The notes: generated by a model not told the origin, from the letters alone. Shown: positions 15,372 to 24,961, counted from the stretch's first letter. The stretch: 64,000 nt of DNA from Amycolatopsis sp. A133 (GCF_031082405.1 NZ_JAVHJU010000017.1:124001-188000); one strand, 5' to 3'. Program-made: numbers and translations.

Positions 15372-16058
15372 GTGACTACCAAGACTTCTCCGCGCTGGCG
15401 CCAGGCCGTCGTCTGGCTGCACGTCGTGTCCTCGGTCGCCTGGATGAGCCAGGCCCTCGCCCTCGTGGTGCTGATGTCGCTCGCGGCGACGCGCCCCGCC
15501 CAGGCCGGCGCCGCGACTTCGATGGCCGCCCGGCTCGACTCCGTCCTGCTGGCGCCGATGGCGAACGTCTCCGCGTTCACCGGCCTGCTGCTCGCCGGCG
15601 CGACGGCGTGGGGCTACTTCCGGCACTGGTGGGTGCTGACCAAGTTCGTCCTGACGCTCGCCCAGCTCTACGCCGGGATCTTCCTGCTCTCCCCCGCGCT
15701 GCACGCCGCCGTCGCGTCCGGAGTCGTGCCCTGGCTGCAGATCGCCGGGACCTCGCTGATGGTGACCGCCCTGGCCTTCCAGGCGTGGCTCTCGGTCGCG
15801 AAGCCGGGGAAGAAGACGTCGTGGTCTCCGGCCGCAAAGCCGCCGACCGCACCGACCTGGGTGTTCGTGGCGGCAATCGGCGCGCCGGCCGTCGACGTCG
15901 CCGCCGGGATCACCCTCGGCTATCCGCTGCCGGCCTTGGAGCTGGTCATGCTGATCGTTCTGCTCGGGTTTGAGCGGCGACGACGTCGTCGCCGTGCTCA
16001 GCGGCCCAGCGCCCGAACCCCTCGATCGGCTCCAGCAGCGTCAACCCCAACGGCGTAA
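15372..16058 (+). CDS. Four-helix membrane protein, DUF2269-like
   Basis: The 228-residue product starts at GTG 15372. About four or five hydrophobic segments are visible, including VVWLHVVSSVAWMSQALALV and LELVMLIVLLGF. The first resembles the N-terminal helix of DUF2269/CopD-like membrane proteins. The last 30 residues are Arg/Pro/Ala rich and run 113 bases into the end of the opposite-strand HxlR gene. Function is unknown. The tail-to-tail overlap is unusually long for this window and is listed as a finding. Confidence 0.65.
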   Translation: MTTKTSPRWRQAVVWLHVVSSVAWMSQALALVVLMSLAATRPAQAGAATSMAARLDSVLLAPMANVSAFTGLLLAGATAWGYFRHWWVLTKFVLTLAQLYAGIFLLSPALHAAVASGVVPWLQIAGTSLMVTALAFQAWLSVAKPGKKTSWSPAAKPPTAPTWVFVAAIGAPAVDVAAGITLGYPLPALELVMLIVLLGFERRRRRRRAQRPSARTPRSAPAASTPTA

Positions 16059-16272
16059 GCGCGTACGCGCCTTCGCGCCGCTCGACGAGACCGTCGGACT
16101 CCAGGCGCCGCACGGTTTCCGTGAGCACCTTCGCGCTGATGCCGCCGATGGTGCGCCGCAGGTCGACGTGCCGCTGCGGGCCGTCGCGCAACGCCCACAG
16201 CACAACCGGGTTCCACGTGTTGGCGACCAGGTCGAAGGCGAGCCGCGTCCGGCAATCCGCGAGGAAGTCCAT
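15946..16272 (-). CDS. HxlR-family transcriptional regulator
   Basis: The 108-residue winged-helix protein has WNPVVLWALRDGPQRHVDLR, then GISAKVLTETVRRLESDGLV, then the wing REGAYALTPLG. This is the standard HxlR layout and length. It is divergent from a small NADP-binding protein with 69 bases between, a common pairing in which the regulator controls that gene, often in response to redox or electrophile signals. Confidence 0.88.
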   Translation of the reverse strand: MDFLADCRTRLAFDLVANTWNPVVLWALRDGPQRHVDLRRTIGGISAKVLTETVRRLESDGLVERREGAYALTPLGLTLLEPIEGFGRWAAEHGDDVVAAQTRAERSA

Positions 16273-16301
16273 GGTTACCGTTCGGTTCCTTCCCGGGTTC
16301 C

Positions 16302-16317
16302 TACCGTCGTGCCGGTA
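16302..16317. promoter_or_regulatory. Candidate HxlR operator
   Basis: TACCGTCGTGCCGGTA has inverted 5-base arms (TACCG/CGGTA) around 6 bases, centred between the divergent HxlR and reductase genes. Another TTACCG lies at the HxlR start. Binding by the local HxlR protein is inferred. Confidence 0.35.
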
Positions 16318-16341
16318 GCAAGCCAAGCACAAGGAGGACGC

Positions 16342-16923
16342 ATGCGGATCGGCATTTTCGGGACCGGCGGGATGGCGGACGCGCTCGGCACGCAGTGGGC
16401 GCGGGCGGGCCACGACCTGGTGGTGAGCGGCCGGTCGGACCCGGCCGCCTTGGCCGGGCGGCTCGGCGCCGCCACCGGCACCTGGCGTGAGACGGCCGCC
16501 TTCGCCGACGTGCTGCTCCTCGCCATCCCCGCCGGAGCGATCGGCGACGTGCTCGCGGCAGCGGGCCCGCTGCCCGGGAAGGTGCTGGTGGACTGCACCA
16601 ACGACCCCGGCCTGACCGGCACCCCGGTGGCGTCGCGGATCGTCACGGACGCCCACGTGGTGAAGGCGTTCAACCTGGCCCACGTCGACGTCTGGCGGAT
16701 GACCCCGCCGGTGTTCGACGGCCGTCCCCTGTCGGTCCCCCTGTGCGGCGACGACCCGGCGGCGCTCGAGGCGGTGAGCACGCTGGTCCGGGACGTCGGC
16801 GCCAAGCCGGTGCGCGCGGGCGGCCTGGACCGCGCGGCCCTGCTGGAGGCCACGGCGGCGTTCGCCATCGGGCTGTGGTTCGCCGGCGAAGACGCCCAGG
16901 CGATCCTGACCCCGGTGAGCTGA
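16342..16923 (+). CDS. NADP-binding protein, F420-reductase/NAD-binding family
   Basis: The 193-residue protein starts at ATG 16342 after AAGGAGG. GIFGTGGMADALGTQWARAG is a Rossmann nucleotide loop and VVSGRSDP resembles the NADP-phosphate-binding turn of F420:NADP oxidoreductase-like proteins. VDCTNDPG and KAFNLAHVDVW match the family's second half. The reaction is probably a hydride transfer using NADP. The divergent HxlR gene suggests inducible expression. Confidence 0.82.
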   Translation: MRIGIFGTGGMADALGTQWARAGHDLVVSGRSDPAALAGRLGAATGTWRETAAFADVLLLAIPAGAIGDVLAAAGPLPGKVLVDCTNDPGLTGTPVASRIVTDAHVVKAFNLAHVDVWRMTPPVFDGRPLSVPLCGDDPAALEAVSTLVRDVGAKPVRAGGLDRAALLEATAAFAIGLWFAGEDAQAILTPVS

Positions 16924-16943
16924 GCCTCGGAGCCGGGCGCGGC

Positions 16944-19448
16944 TCAGTGCGCGCCCACCTCGGTCACCCGGACGACCGCCATCCCGGCCTCGTCCGACGC
17001 GGCCAGGTCGACCTCGGCGCTGATGCCCCAGTCGTGGTCGCCCGCCGGGTCGTCGAAGATCTGCCGCACCTTCCAGACGGCCGGCTGCTGCTCGATCAGC
17101 AGCAGCTGCGGGCCGCGCGCGTCCGGGCCGGTGCCGAGCGAGTCGTACTCCTCGAAGTAGTCCTCGATGGCGTCTTCCCACGCGTCGGCGTCCCACCCGG
17201 ACTCCGCGTCCAGCTCGCCGAGCACGTTCCACGCCCGCCGCGCGAACAGCTCGACCCGGCGGAACAGCTCGTTGCGGACCAGGACGCGGAACGCGCGCTC
17301 GTTGCGCGTGACGGCCGGCGGCAGCTCCGGCGGCCGGTGCGACACCGGGCCTTCTTCCGACGGGTGGCGCAGCGCCTCCCACTCGTCCAAGAGACTCGAG
17401 TCGACCTGGCGGACGAGCTCGCCGAGCCACTCGATGAGGTCCTGCAGCGACTCGGTCTTCGCCTCGTCCGGGACCGTGTGGCGCAACGAGTCGTAGACGT
17501 CCGTGAGGTAGCGCAGCACCAGCCCTTCCGAGCGGGCGAGCTGGTAGAAGCCGATGTACTCGACGAAGTTCATCGCGCGCTCGTACATGTCCCGCACGAC
17601 CGACTTCGGCGACAGCTCGTGGTCGGCGACCCACGGGTGGCCCTGCCGGTAGCTGTGGAACGCGCCCTGCAGCAGCTCTTCGAGCGGCTTCGGGTAGCTG
17701 ACGTTCTCGAGCAGCTCCATGCGCTCGTCGTACTCGATGCCTTCGGCCTTCATCGCCTGCACGGCCTCGCCGCGGGCCTTGAACTGCTGCTGCGAGAGCA
17801 CCGGCCGCGGGTTGTCCACTGTGGATTCCACAACGGACACGACGTCGAGCGCGTAGCTCGGCGACTCGAGGTCGAACAGCTCGATCGCGGCCAGGGCGAA
17901 CGGCGAAAGCGGCTGGTTGAGGGCGAAGTCGAACTGCAGGTCGACGGTGAGCCGGATGATCCGGCCCTGCTCGTCCGGTTCGGGCAGCCGTTCGACGACG
18001 CCGGCGGCGAGCAGCGCGCGGTAGATCGCGATGGCGCGCAGGATGAGCTTGCGCTGCGACGGCCGGTCCTCGTGGTTGTCCTCGAGCAGGTGCCGCATCG
18101 ATTCGAAGGCGTTGCCCGGCCGCGAGATCACGTTCAGCAGCATCGAGTGCGTGACCTTGAAGCTGGACGTCAGCGGCTCGGGGTCGGCCGCGATGAGCCG
18201 GTCGAACGTGCTCTCCGTCCAGTTGACGAACCCCTCGGGGGCCTTCTTCCGGACGATCTTCTTTTTCTTCTTCGGGTCGTCGCCCGCCTTCTCGAGGGCC
18301 TTGGCGTTCTCGACGACGTGGTCGGGGGCCTGGACGACGACGTAACCGTCGGTGTCGTAGCCCGCGCGCCCGGCCCGGCCGGCGATCTGGTGGAACTCCC
18401 GCGCCTTGAGGTGGCGCTGGCGGACGCCGTCGTACTTCGTGAGCGCGGAGAAGACGACCGTCCGGATCGGCACGTTGATGCCGACGCCGAGGGTGTCGGT
18501 CCCGCAGATCACCTTGAGCAGCCCGGACTGGGCCAGGGTCTCGACCAGCCGCCGGTACTTCGGCAGCATCCCGGCGTGGTGGACGCCGATGCCGTGGCGG
18601 ACCAGCCGCGAGAGCGTCTTGCCGAAGCCGGCGGAGAACCGGAAGTCGCCGATCAGCTCGGCGATGGCCTCCTTCTCGGCCTTGGTCGTGACGTTGATGC
18701 TCATCAGCGTCTGCGCGCGTTCGATGGCCGCGGCCTGCGAGAAGTGCACGACGTAGACCGGCGCCTGGCCGCCGTTGAGCAGCTCGGACATGGTCTCGTG
18801 CAGCGGCGTGAGCGCGTACCGGAAGGTCAGCGGCACCGGGCGCTGCGCCGACGTGACGACGGCGGTCGGCTTGCCGGTGCGGCGGGTGAGGTCCTTTTCG
18901 AAGAAGGACACGTCGCCCAGGGTCGCCGACATGAGGACGAACTGGGCCTTGGGCAGCTCGAGGATCGGCACCTGCCAGGCCCAGCCGCGGTCGGGCTCGG
19001 AGTAGAAGTGGAACTCGTCGGCCACGACCTGCCCGACGGGGGCCTCGGCACCGAACCGCAACGCGATGTTCGCCAGGATCTCGGCCGTGCAGCAGATGAT
19101 CGGCGCGTCCGGGTTGACGCTGGAGTCGCCGGTCATCATCCCGACGTTCTCGGCGCCGAAGATGTCGATGAGCTGGAAGAACTTCTCCGAGACGAGGGCC
19201 TTGATGGGCGCGGTGTAGTAGCTGCGGCGGCCTTGGGCGAGCGCGGTGAAGTGCGCGCCGACGGCGACGAGGCTCTTCCCGGAGCCGGTCGGCGTCGAGA
19301 GGATGACGTTCGATCCGGAGACGACCTCCATCACCGCCTCCTCCTGCGCCGGGTACAGCTCGATGCCCCGTTCGGCCGTCCAGGTGGTGAAGGCTTCGAA
19401 GAGGGCGTCAGCGTCGGGATCCGCAGGCAGGAGGTCTGTGAGAGTCAT
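16944..19448 (-). CDS. DEAD/DEAH-box RNA helicase with DUF3516
   Basis: The 834-residue protein starts at ATG 19448. It has Walker A STPTGSGKS, the DExH-like box ADEFHFY, motif III SATL, and motif VI HQIAGRAGRAGYD, in SKI2-like order. A Lys-rich insertion (KKKKKIVRKK) follows the helicase core. The long C-terminal region, about 350 residues, fits the actinobacterial DUF3516 extension. It should unwind RNA or structured nucleic acids with ATP. It stands alone and is divergent from an acidic protein gene, with about 150 bases between them. Confidence 0.9.
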   Translation of the reverse strand: MTLTDLLPADPDADALFEAFTTWTAERGIELYPAQEEAVMEVVSGSNVILSTPTGSGKSLVAVGAHFTALAQGRRSYYTAPIKALVSEKFFQLIDIFGAENVGMMTGDSSVNPDAPIICCTAEILANIALRFGAEAPVGQVVADEFHFYSEPDRGWAWQVPILELPKAQFVLMSATLGDVSFFEKDLTRRTGKPTAVVTSAQRPVPLTFRYALTPLHETMSELLNGGQAPVYVVHFSQAAAIERAQTLMSINVTTKAEKEAIAELIGDFRFSAGFGKTLSRLVRHGIGVHHAGMLPKYRRLVETLAQSGLLKVICGTDTLGVGINVPIRTVVFSALTKYDGVRQRHLKAREFHQIAGRAGRAGYDTDGYVVVQAPDHVVENAKALEKAGDDPKKKKKIVRKKAPEGFVNWTESTFDRLIAADPEPLTSSFKVTHSMLLNVISRPGNAFESMRHLLEDNHEDRPSQRKLILRAIAIYRALLAAGVVERLPEPDEQGRIIRLTVDLQFDFALNQPLSPFALAAIELFDLESPSYALDVVSVVESTVDNPRPVLSQQQFKARGEAVQAMKAEGIEYDERMELLENVSYPKPLEELLQGAFHSYRQGHPWVADHELSPKSVVRDMYERAMNFVEYIGFYQLARSEGLVLRYLTDVYDSLRHTVPDEAKTESLQDLIEWLGELVRQVDSSLLDEWEALRHPSEEGPVSHRPPELPPAVTRNERAFRVLVRNELFRRVELFARRAWNVLGELDAESGWDADAWEDAIEDYFEEYDSLGTGPDARGPQLLLIEQQPAVWKVRQIFDDPAGDHDWGISAEVDLAASDEAGMAVVRVTEVGAH

Positions 19449-19599
19449 CAGACGTCCATCGTGCCATCCGCTCGTCGCAAAGTCGGCAGGGGCGATCGCA
19501 TCGCGAGTGCGAAACCCGTAGGCTTCGCGGTACCGCGCGTCGACTGGGTGATACTTACAGTCCCGCGCGCACACGGGCGGTACTCCGGAGGGCTTAGGA

Positions 19600-20865
19600 A
19601 TGGCACAGGACATCATCCCGATCGAACTCGGCCTGCCGCAGGGCGACGTCGTCACCCTGTGGGCGCCGCGCTGGCGGGAAGACGGCGAGGAGTGGGAAGC
19701 GTTCCTCGGCGACGAGGACGACCTGTACGCCTTCCCCGACGCCGCTCACCTGGCCGCCTTCGTCCGCACGTCCGAGCGGCACGACCTGCTCGACCACCCG
19801 GCCTGGGACGCGGTGCCGTCGCTGAACGTGCCCGAGCTGATCCCGGACGAGGACCACACGTACGACCTCGTCGGCGTGCCGGAGCTCGTCGCCGAGGAGC
19901 CGGACGTCTGGCACATCGCCGAGCTGGCGGAGATCGTCGGCATCGTGCGGTCGCTCGCCGACGTCTGCGACCTCGAAGAGGTCCACGAGATCCTCGACTC
20001 GACCGAGGGCTTCTCGCTGCTCGACCAGGGCACGCTGCCGTTCACCGGCAGCGTCGGCGTGCAGGTGTGGAACGACCTGTCCGAGACGGTGTCGCAGAAG
20101 TGGGACAGCGTGCTCGACGCGATCGACGGCCTGGTGACCCAGCCGGAGGTCGACGAGAAGGTGCTGGAGCAGACCGCCGAGGAGCTGGCGGCGTTCCACG
20201 AGGAGTCCGCCGAGGCCGAGGCCGGCACCGAGGGCGAAGAGGACCTCGAAGCACTGGACGTCGATTCTTCGGACGACGAGCCGGATGCGGTCGAGGAGGA
20301 GGGCCCGGTCGGCTTCTGGGCCGAGGTCGGCATCGACCCGATCAAGATCATCACGTCCGGCGCGGAGTACTACACGCTGCGCTGCTACCTCGACGACGCG
20401 CCGGTGTTCCTGGGCAGCGAGGGCGAGATCGACGTGTTCACGTCCACGGGCGCGCTCGCCCGGGCCCTCGCCGACGGCAAGGACCTGGCCGACACGGATC
20501 TGGCCGACGTGTCCACGTGGGACGAGGTACTGGCGAAGGCGACGGCGGGCGAACTCGAAATCGAGGTCGACCCGGAGAACACGTACGTGCTGACGGGCCT
20601 GGACGCGGACATCGCGGAGGGCCCGGAGGCGATCGACCCGACGCAGCTGGAACTGGCGGTCGAGCTGATCACGGACGCGGCGGAGTGGGCGGGCGACGAC
20701 TCGGCCGAGACGGCACTGGCGGGCAACGAAAGCCTGGGCTGGCTGGTGTCGTTCGTGCTGCGCCCGGACCCCACGCGCCTCGAGCCGTCGGCCCCGTTCG
20801 ACGCCGAGCAGGGCGCTTGGCGCAAGCTGGTGGAGACGTTCGAGAACCGCCTGACGGTGGCTTGA
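19600..20865 (+). CDS. Acidic protein of unknown function (often labelled primosomal protein)
   Basis: The 421-residue protein starts at ATG 19600. It is strongly acidic, with an Asp/Glu-rich linker around residues 205-235 (EEDLEALDVDSSDDEPDAVE) joining two globular parts. The N-terminal part contains VTLWAPRWREDGEEWEAFLG and the C-terminal part AEYYTLRCYLDDAPVFLG, which look like related modules. No catalytic motif, signal peptide or membrane segment is visible. Homologues in actinomycetes have been called primosomal proteins, but nothing here supports replication. Confidence 0.75.
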   Translation: MAQDIIPIELGLPQGDVVTLWAPRWREDGEEWEAFLGDEDDLYAFPDAAHLAAFVRTSERHDLLDHPAWDAVPSLNVPELIPDEDHTYDLVGVPELVAEEPDVWHIAELAEIVGIVRSLADVCDLEEVHEILDSTEGFSLLDQGTLPFTGSVGVQVWNDLSETVSQKWDSVLDAIDGLVTQPEVDEKVLEQTAEELAAFHEESAEAEAGTEGEEDLEALDVDSSDDEPDAVEEEGPVGFWAEVGIDPIKIITSGAEYYTLRCYLDDAPVFLGSEGEIDVFTSTGALARALADGKDLADTDLADVSTWDEVLAKATAGELEIEVDPENTYVLTGLDADIAEGPEAIDPTQLELAVELITDAAEWAGDDSAETALAGNESLGWLVSFVLRPDPTRLEPSAPFDAEQGAWRKLVETFENRLTVA

Positions 20866-20880
20866 GTTTCCGGTTGGCCG

Positions 20881-20913
20881 AAGGCCGCCTCCCGTGGTTG
20901 GGGAGGCGGCCTT
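20881..20913. terminator. Strong hairpin terminator
   Basis: Perfect 13-base arms AAGGCCGCCTCCC and its complement enclose a 7-base loop, 15 bases after the acidic-protein stop. Confidence 0.8.
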
Positions 20914-21052
20914 CGTCGTGGGCGGGGTAACGCGCCCGGAGCCATCCACAGCCTGGCCGGGATGTGGACAACCGGGCCCGCGGCCGGCGTCGGCGGCCGG
21001 TTTCCGTCGTAGGCGGCCGATACGCTGGAGACGGGGGGCGCCCCGCGGGCCC

Positions 21053-22261
21053 TCAGTCGTGTTCGCGCTCCGCGCGGGTCGGGACCACCGCCACCGCCAG
21101 CGCCGGGAAGATCGCCGCCACGCAGAACGCGAGCGCGTACCTGCTGTCGCCGATCACCAAGCCCAGTAGCGGCGGGGTCAGCGAGGCCGCGATGTTCTGG
21201 CCCGTGTTCTGCGTGCCCATCGCGCGCCCCGACCACGCCAAGCCCGCCAGCTCGGCCGACGCCGTGAAACCCAGGCCGTTGTCCGCCACCGTGATCACCC
21301 CCGCCAAGGCGAGCGCCAGCAGGACCAGCCAGGGCCACGAAGCGTCGCCCAACGCCACCAGCAGCATCACCGAGCAGCTGGCAAAAGCGAGCTGCCGCAT
21401 CGGGCGCAGGCGGCTGCCGACCCGGTCGGACCACCAGCCCGACCCCAGCCGCCCGGCGGCGCCGAGCACCTGGACCGCCGCCAGGTACCAGCCCGCCGAC
21501 AGCGGGCTCCAGTGCTGCACCGCCACCAGGTACACCGGTGCGAACGCCGACACCGCGAACTGCGGCACCACCAGCAGCGCGCTCGCCCCGTGCACCCGCC
21601 ACAGCGCCGAATGCCGGTACGGCGACGGCGGCTTCACCCCCGAAGCCGATCGAGGCGGCCGCGGCGGGTCCGTCACCAGCCACGCCACCAGCAGCGCCAC
21701 GACGATCGCGAGCGCCGCCGGCAGCAGGATCGCCGCGCGGAAGCCGAAGTGGGCGGTCAGCGGCGGCAGCCCCAGCGCGGCGACACCGACGCCGAGCGGC
21801 TGGGCCGTCTGGCGGATCCCCATCGCCACGCCCCGCTCGGACTTCGCGAACCAGCCCATCACGACGCGGCCGCTCGCCGCGTTCACCGAGGCCGTGCAGG
21901 CGCCGGCCGCCAAGAACACCCCAAAGAGGAGCCCGACCGGGTGATTTCCTGCCCCCGCGTACACCAGGAGTAACCCTGAGGCGCCCAGACCCAGCGCCAT
22001 GATGAGGCGTTCTCCGTAACGGTCCGCAGCCGCGCCCCACACGATCAGGGTGAACAGCAGCCCGATGCTCGGCGCCGCGACGACCGTGCCCGCCTCGGCC
22101 AGCGTCAGCCCCTCCGCCGCGCGCATGGCCGGGACCAGGAACGGGATGCCGTAAAGGAAGGAGCAGCTCGCGGTCTGCGCGGCGAGGCCGAGCGCGAGGA
22201 TGAGCCACCGCCGTGAACTGGCCTGCACCTGCTCACCCGCACCGCCCGCGACCTGCGCCAT
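21053..22261 (-). CDS. MFS transporter
   Basis: The roughly 402-residue protein shows about 12 hydrophobic segments and the MFS loop GAAADRYGERL between helices 2 and 3. GWWSDRVGSRLRP is the related motif in the second half, and the fifth-helix GIRQTAQPLG resembles OFA/nitrate-type families. It should move a small organic solute across the membrane; the substrate is unknown. ATG 22261 was chosen; GTG 22270 is three codons upstream and equally possible. Confidence 0.85.
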   Translation of the reverse strand: MAQVAGGAGEQVQASSRRWLILALGLAAQTASCSFLYGIPFLVPAMRAAEGLTLAEAGTVVAAPSIGLLFTLIVWGAAADRYGERLIMALGLGASGLLLVYAGAGNHPVGLLFGVFLAAGACTASVNAASGRVVMGWFAKSERGVAMGIRQTAQPLGVGVAALGLPPLTAHFGFRAAILLPAALAIVVALLVAWLVTDPPRPPRSASGVKPPSPYRHSALWRVHGASALLVVPQFAVSAFAPVYLVAVQHWSPLSAGWYLAAVQVLGAAGRLGSGWWSDRVGSRLRPMRQLAFASCSVMLLVALGDASWPWLVLLALALAGVITVADNGLGFTASAELAGLAWSGRAMGTQNTGQNIAASLTPPLLGLVIGDSRYALAFCVAAIFPALAVAVVPTRAEREHD

Positions 22262-22325
22262 CTTCGCCACCGTCTCAAATTATGAGAAATACTTCCTACA
22301 TGTTGAACAATAGTTGGCATGGCTA

Positions 22326-22350
22326 AGGACCGCAAGCAAGTTGCGGTCCT
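22326..22350. terminator. Hairpin after adenosine deaminase
   Basis: AGGACCGCAA and TTGCGGTCCT arms surround a 5-base loop, 12 bases beyond the deaminase stop on the minus strand. Confidence 0.7.
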
Positions 22351-22362
22351 CAGCGGGGAAGG

Positions 22363-23457
22363 TCAGGCCAGTGCGGCGTACCCGGGCTTGATCACGTCGT
22401 CGATCAGCGCGAGCCGGGCGTCGAAATCGATGAACGCGGATTTCATCGCGTTGATGGTGAACCAGCGGAAGTCGTCGATACCATAGCCGAACGTCTCGTG
22501 CAGCGCAGCGAATTCGCTGGTCATCGTGCATCCGCTCATCAGCCGGTTGTCCGTGTTCACGGTCACCCGGAAGCGCAGCTTGGCGAGCAGGCCGATGGGG
22601 TGCTCGGCGATCGAGCGGACCGTGCCTGTTTGGACGTTCGACGTCGGGCAGATCTCCAGGGGGATGCGGCGGTCGCGGACGTACGCGGCCAACCGTCCAA
22701 GGTGGACCGTGCCGTCCGCGTCGGTCTTGATGTCCTCGACGATGCGCACGCCGTGCCCGAGCCGCTCGGCGCCGCAGTGCTGAATCGCTTCCCAAATGGA
22801 CGGTAAACCGAAGGCTTCGCCCGCGTGAATGGTGAAATGCGCATTGTTGAGACGCAGGTATTCGAACGCGTCGAGATTGCGGGTCGGCGGGAATCCGTCT
22901 TCCGGCCCGGCGATGTCGAACCCGGCGACGCCGGCGTCGCGGTAGCGGACGGCCAGGTTCGCGATCTCGAGCGCCCGGGCGTGCTGGCGCATCGCGCAGA
23001 GCAACGTCGCGACGCGGATGGTGCCGCCGTTCGCGGCCACCCGCCGGGTGCCCTCCGTGAACCCCGCTTGAACGGCCTCGACCACCGCATCGAGTGACAG
23101 ACCGCGTTCGACGAACAACTCCGGTGCGTAGCGCACCTCGGCGTAGACGACGCCGTCGGCGGCCAGGTCCTCCACCGCCTCCGCGGCGACCCTGACCAGC
23201 GCTTCCTCCGTCTGCATCACCCCGCAGGTGTGCGCGAAGGTCTCGAGGTAGGAAACGAGCGAGCCGGAGTCGGCCGCCCGGCGGAACCAGCTGCCCAGCT
23301 CGGCCGGGTCGGTGGTGGGCAGACCGGCATAACCGGTGGCGTCGGCGAGCTCGGCGACGGTCGCCGGGCGCAGGCCGCCGTCGAGGTGGTCGTGCAGCAG
23401 CACCTTGGGTGCGCGGCGGAGTGTCTCGGTGGGCAGAACAGGGCTTTCGTCAGGCAT
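22363..23457 (-). CDS. add: Adenosine deaminase
   Basis: The 364-residue enzyme converts adenosine or deoxyadenosine to inosine. Metal-binding [10 protein letters not shown] is at the N-terminus. THIHAGEA-like [18 protein letters not shown], and the late [10 protein letters not shown] (equivalent of the ST-D-D motif) complete the zinc and catalytic site. Length fits bacterial Add. It lies near the nucleoside uptake operon at 24962-31781 but has its own terminator and is separated by a coiled-coil gene, so it is probably transcribed alone. Confidence 0.93.
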   Translation of the reverse strand: MPDESPVLPTETLRRAPKVLLHDHLDGGLRPATVAELADATGYAGLPTTDPAELGSWFRRAADSGSLVSYLETFAHTCGVMQTEEALVRVAAEAVEDLAADGVVYAEVRYAPELFVERGLSLDAVVEAVQAGFTEGTRRVAANGGTIRVATLLCAMRQHARALEIANLAVRYRDAGVAGFDIAGPEDGFPPTRNLDAFEYLRLNNAHFTIHAGEAFGLPSIWEAIQHCGAERLGHGVRIVEDIKTDADGTVHLGRLAAYVRDRRIPLEICPTSNVQTGTVRSIAEHPIGLLAKLRFRVTVNTDNRLMSGCTMTSEFAALHETFGYGIDDFRWFTINAMKSAFIDFDARLALIDDVIKPGYAALA

Positions 23458-23669
23458 CCCCCAACGGTAACCTTGTTGTCATTCCCCTACATGGCCGTAA
23501 CTCTCAGGTTCGGGTTCACCCTCAGCGTCGACGATCAGGTGACGAATCGGCCATCCGGGGGCGGCCTCCGCAATAGGCACTTCACGGGGGCCATACGCAC
23601 AGCAATTTCGCAATCGATAAGCTTCGTGGCACGTCCCTCCATTTCCCCGCCGACGAAGGACACACAGCA

Positions 23670-24794
23670 GTGACCACTGACAACCACATTGCCGCCCCGT
23701 CCTTCGACCGGATGCGCAACATGCTGGTGCGCGCGGCCGAAGTGCGTGAGAGCGAGCAGCAGCAGATCTTCGACGCGCTCGACGACATCTACGCCCGCCT
23801 CGCGCCGGTGGACTCGCTGGGCGCGGTCCGCAAGCGGCTGTCCGAGATGCCCGACCGCACCGAGGTCGGCGTCCTGGCCGAGCGCCTCGACGAGACGATG
23901 TCCCGCCTCGAGGCGCAGGACACCGCGATCGCCGCGCTGACCCGCGCGGTCGAGAGCATCGTCGACAAGCTCGCCAAGCCCTTCGCGCAGCTCGACGGCC
24001 GTCTCGACGGCGTCGCCGCGCGCTTCGAAGGCGTCGCCGGCCGGATGGACGGGCTCGAGGACAAGCTCCAGAACATCCACCGCCGGATCGACGAGCTGGG
24101 CGGGCACCTCGACAAGCAGGACACGAAGATCGAGGCGCTGCCGCAGTCGGTCACCGGCCCGGTCCGCGAGCGGATCGAGCAGGCCGAGGCGTCGCTGCGC
24201 GACCGCGTCGACCACACCGACCACGAGCTGCGGGGCAAGGTCGACGAGCTGAGCCGCGTCACGCAGGAGCGCGTCGGCGAGCTGGGCCGCACCACGCACG
24301 AGCGGATCGACGCCAACACCGAGGCGCTCAAGGTCGCGCTGACCGAGACCGGCGAGATGATCGACGCGTCCGACCGGCTGGAGAACCTGGGCAACCGGCT
24401 CGAAACGGTCACCACCCGCCTGGACGACCTGGCCTCCCGCCTCGACAAGGTGGAGGACGGCTTCCTGTCCGGCATCGGCGACCTCGACGGCGCGCTCAAG
24501 GCCGGGCTGTCGAAGGTCGAAGGCACGCTGTCGAAGCAGCCGGACACCGACTCGGTCGACTCGCTGGTCCGCCGGAGCAACGACGAGAGCGTCCGCCGCA
24601 TCGGCGGCCAGCTCGACGAGGCGATGGCGACGTTCGCGGAACTGATGCTCGGCGGCGGACCGGCGGTCCAGCAGATCGCCCCGCCCCCGCCGGCCCCGCG
24701 CCAGCCGCGTCGCAGCTCCCGCAACGGCCGCGCCCCCAAGCCGGCCGACACCAAGGCCAAGCCGAGCGAAGACTCGGAAGAAGCCACGGAGTAA
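23670..24794 (+). CDS. Long coiled-coil protein
   Basis: The 374-residue protein starts at GTG 23670. Residues about 15-310 are heptad-like and hydrophilic, with recurrent short motifs such as RLDGVAARFEGVAGRMDG and LENLGNRLETVTTRLDDL. The last 55 residues are Pro/Arg/Lys rich and disordered (QPRRSSRNGRAPKPADTKAK). No signal peptide or membrane segment is present. It resembles structural or scaffold proteins of actinomycetes but I cannot assign a role. Confidence 0.75.
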   Translation: MTTDNHIAAPSFDRMRNMLVRAAEVRESEQQQIFDALDDIYARLAPVDSLGAVRKRLSEMPDRTEVGVLAERLDETMSRLEAQDTAIAALTRAVESIVDKLAKPFAQLDGRLDGVAARFEGVAGRMDGLEDKLQNIHRRIDELGGHLDKQDTKIEALPQSVTGPVRERIEQAEASLRDRVDHTDHELRGKVDELSRVTQERVGELGRTTHERIDANTEALKVALTETGEMIDASDRLENLGNRLETVTTRLDDLASRLDKVEDGFLSGIGDLDGALKAGLSKVEGTLSKQPDTDSVDSLVRRSNDESVRRIGGQLDEAMATFAELMLGGGPAVQQIAPPPPAPRQPRRSSRNGRAPKPADTKAKPSEDSEEATE

Positions 24795-24807
24795 CCCCAG
24801 CCCCGCA

Positions 24808-24845
24808 AGAAGGCCCCCACCGGCACACGCCGATGGGGGCCTTCT
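24808..24845. terminator. Hairpin terminator after the coiled-coil gene
   Basis: Arms AGAAGGCCCCCA and TGGGGGCCTTCT (12 bases each) start 13 bases after the stop codon. Confidence 0.78.
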
Positions 24846-24872
24846 CACGTTCCGGAGGCAACTCCTCCGGTT

Positions 24873-24890
24873 CACTTTCACGTGAAAGTG
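24873..24890. repeat. TTTCACGTGAAA palindrome family, copy 1
   Basis: CACTTTCACGTGAAAGTG is an 18-base perfect palindrome with no loop. It lies in the intergenic region between the convergent coiled-coil and thymidine phosphorylase genes, 12 bases before copy 2. Confidence 0.85.
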
Positions 24891-24902
24891 CGGGCCCCAG
24901 GT

Positions 24903-24926
24903 CGGAGCTTTCACGTGAAAGCTCCG
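24903..24926. repeat. TTTCACGTGAAA palindrome family, copy 2
   Basis: A 24-base perfect palindrome has the core AGCTTTCACGTGAAAGCT. The same core is at the centre of a 38-base palindrome at 58153-58190. The lack of a loop fits a protein-binding site as well as a cruciform or terminator. Confidence 0.85.
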
Positions 24927-24961
24927 GATGGGTCATCTTCGCGATGATCGTCACAGTCCGG

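Noticed and set aside
20944..20972. DnaA-box-like ATCCACAG and TGTGGACAA pair near 20950
   Set aside because: Only two boxes lie in a short gap between a terminator and an MFS gene, with no dnaA, dnaN or box cluster, so an origin is not supported.
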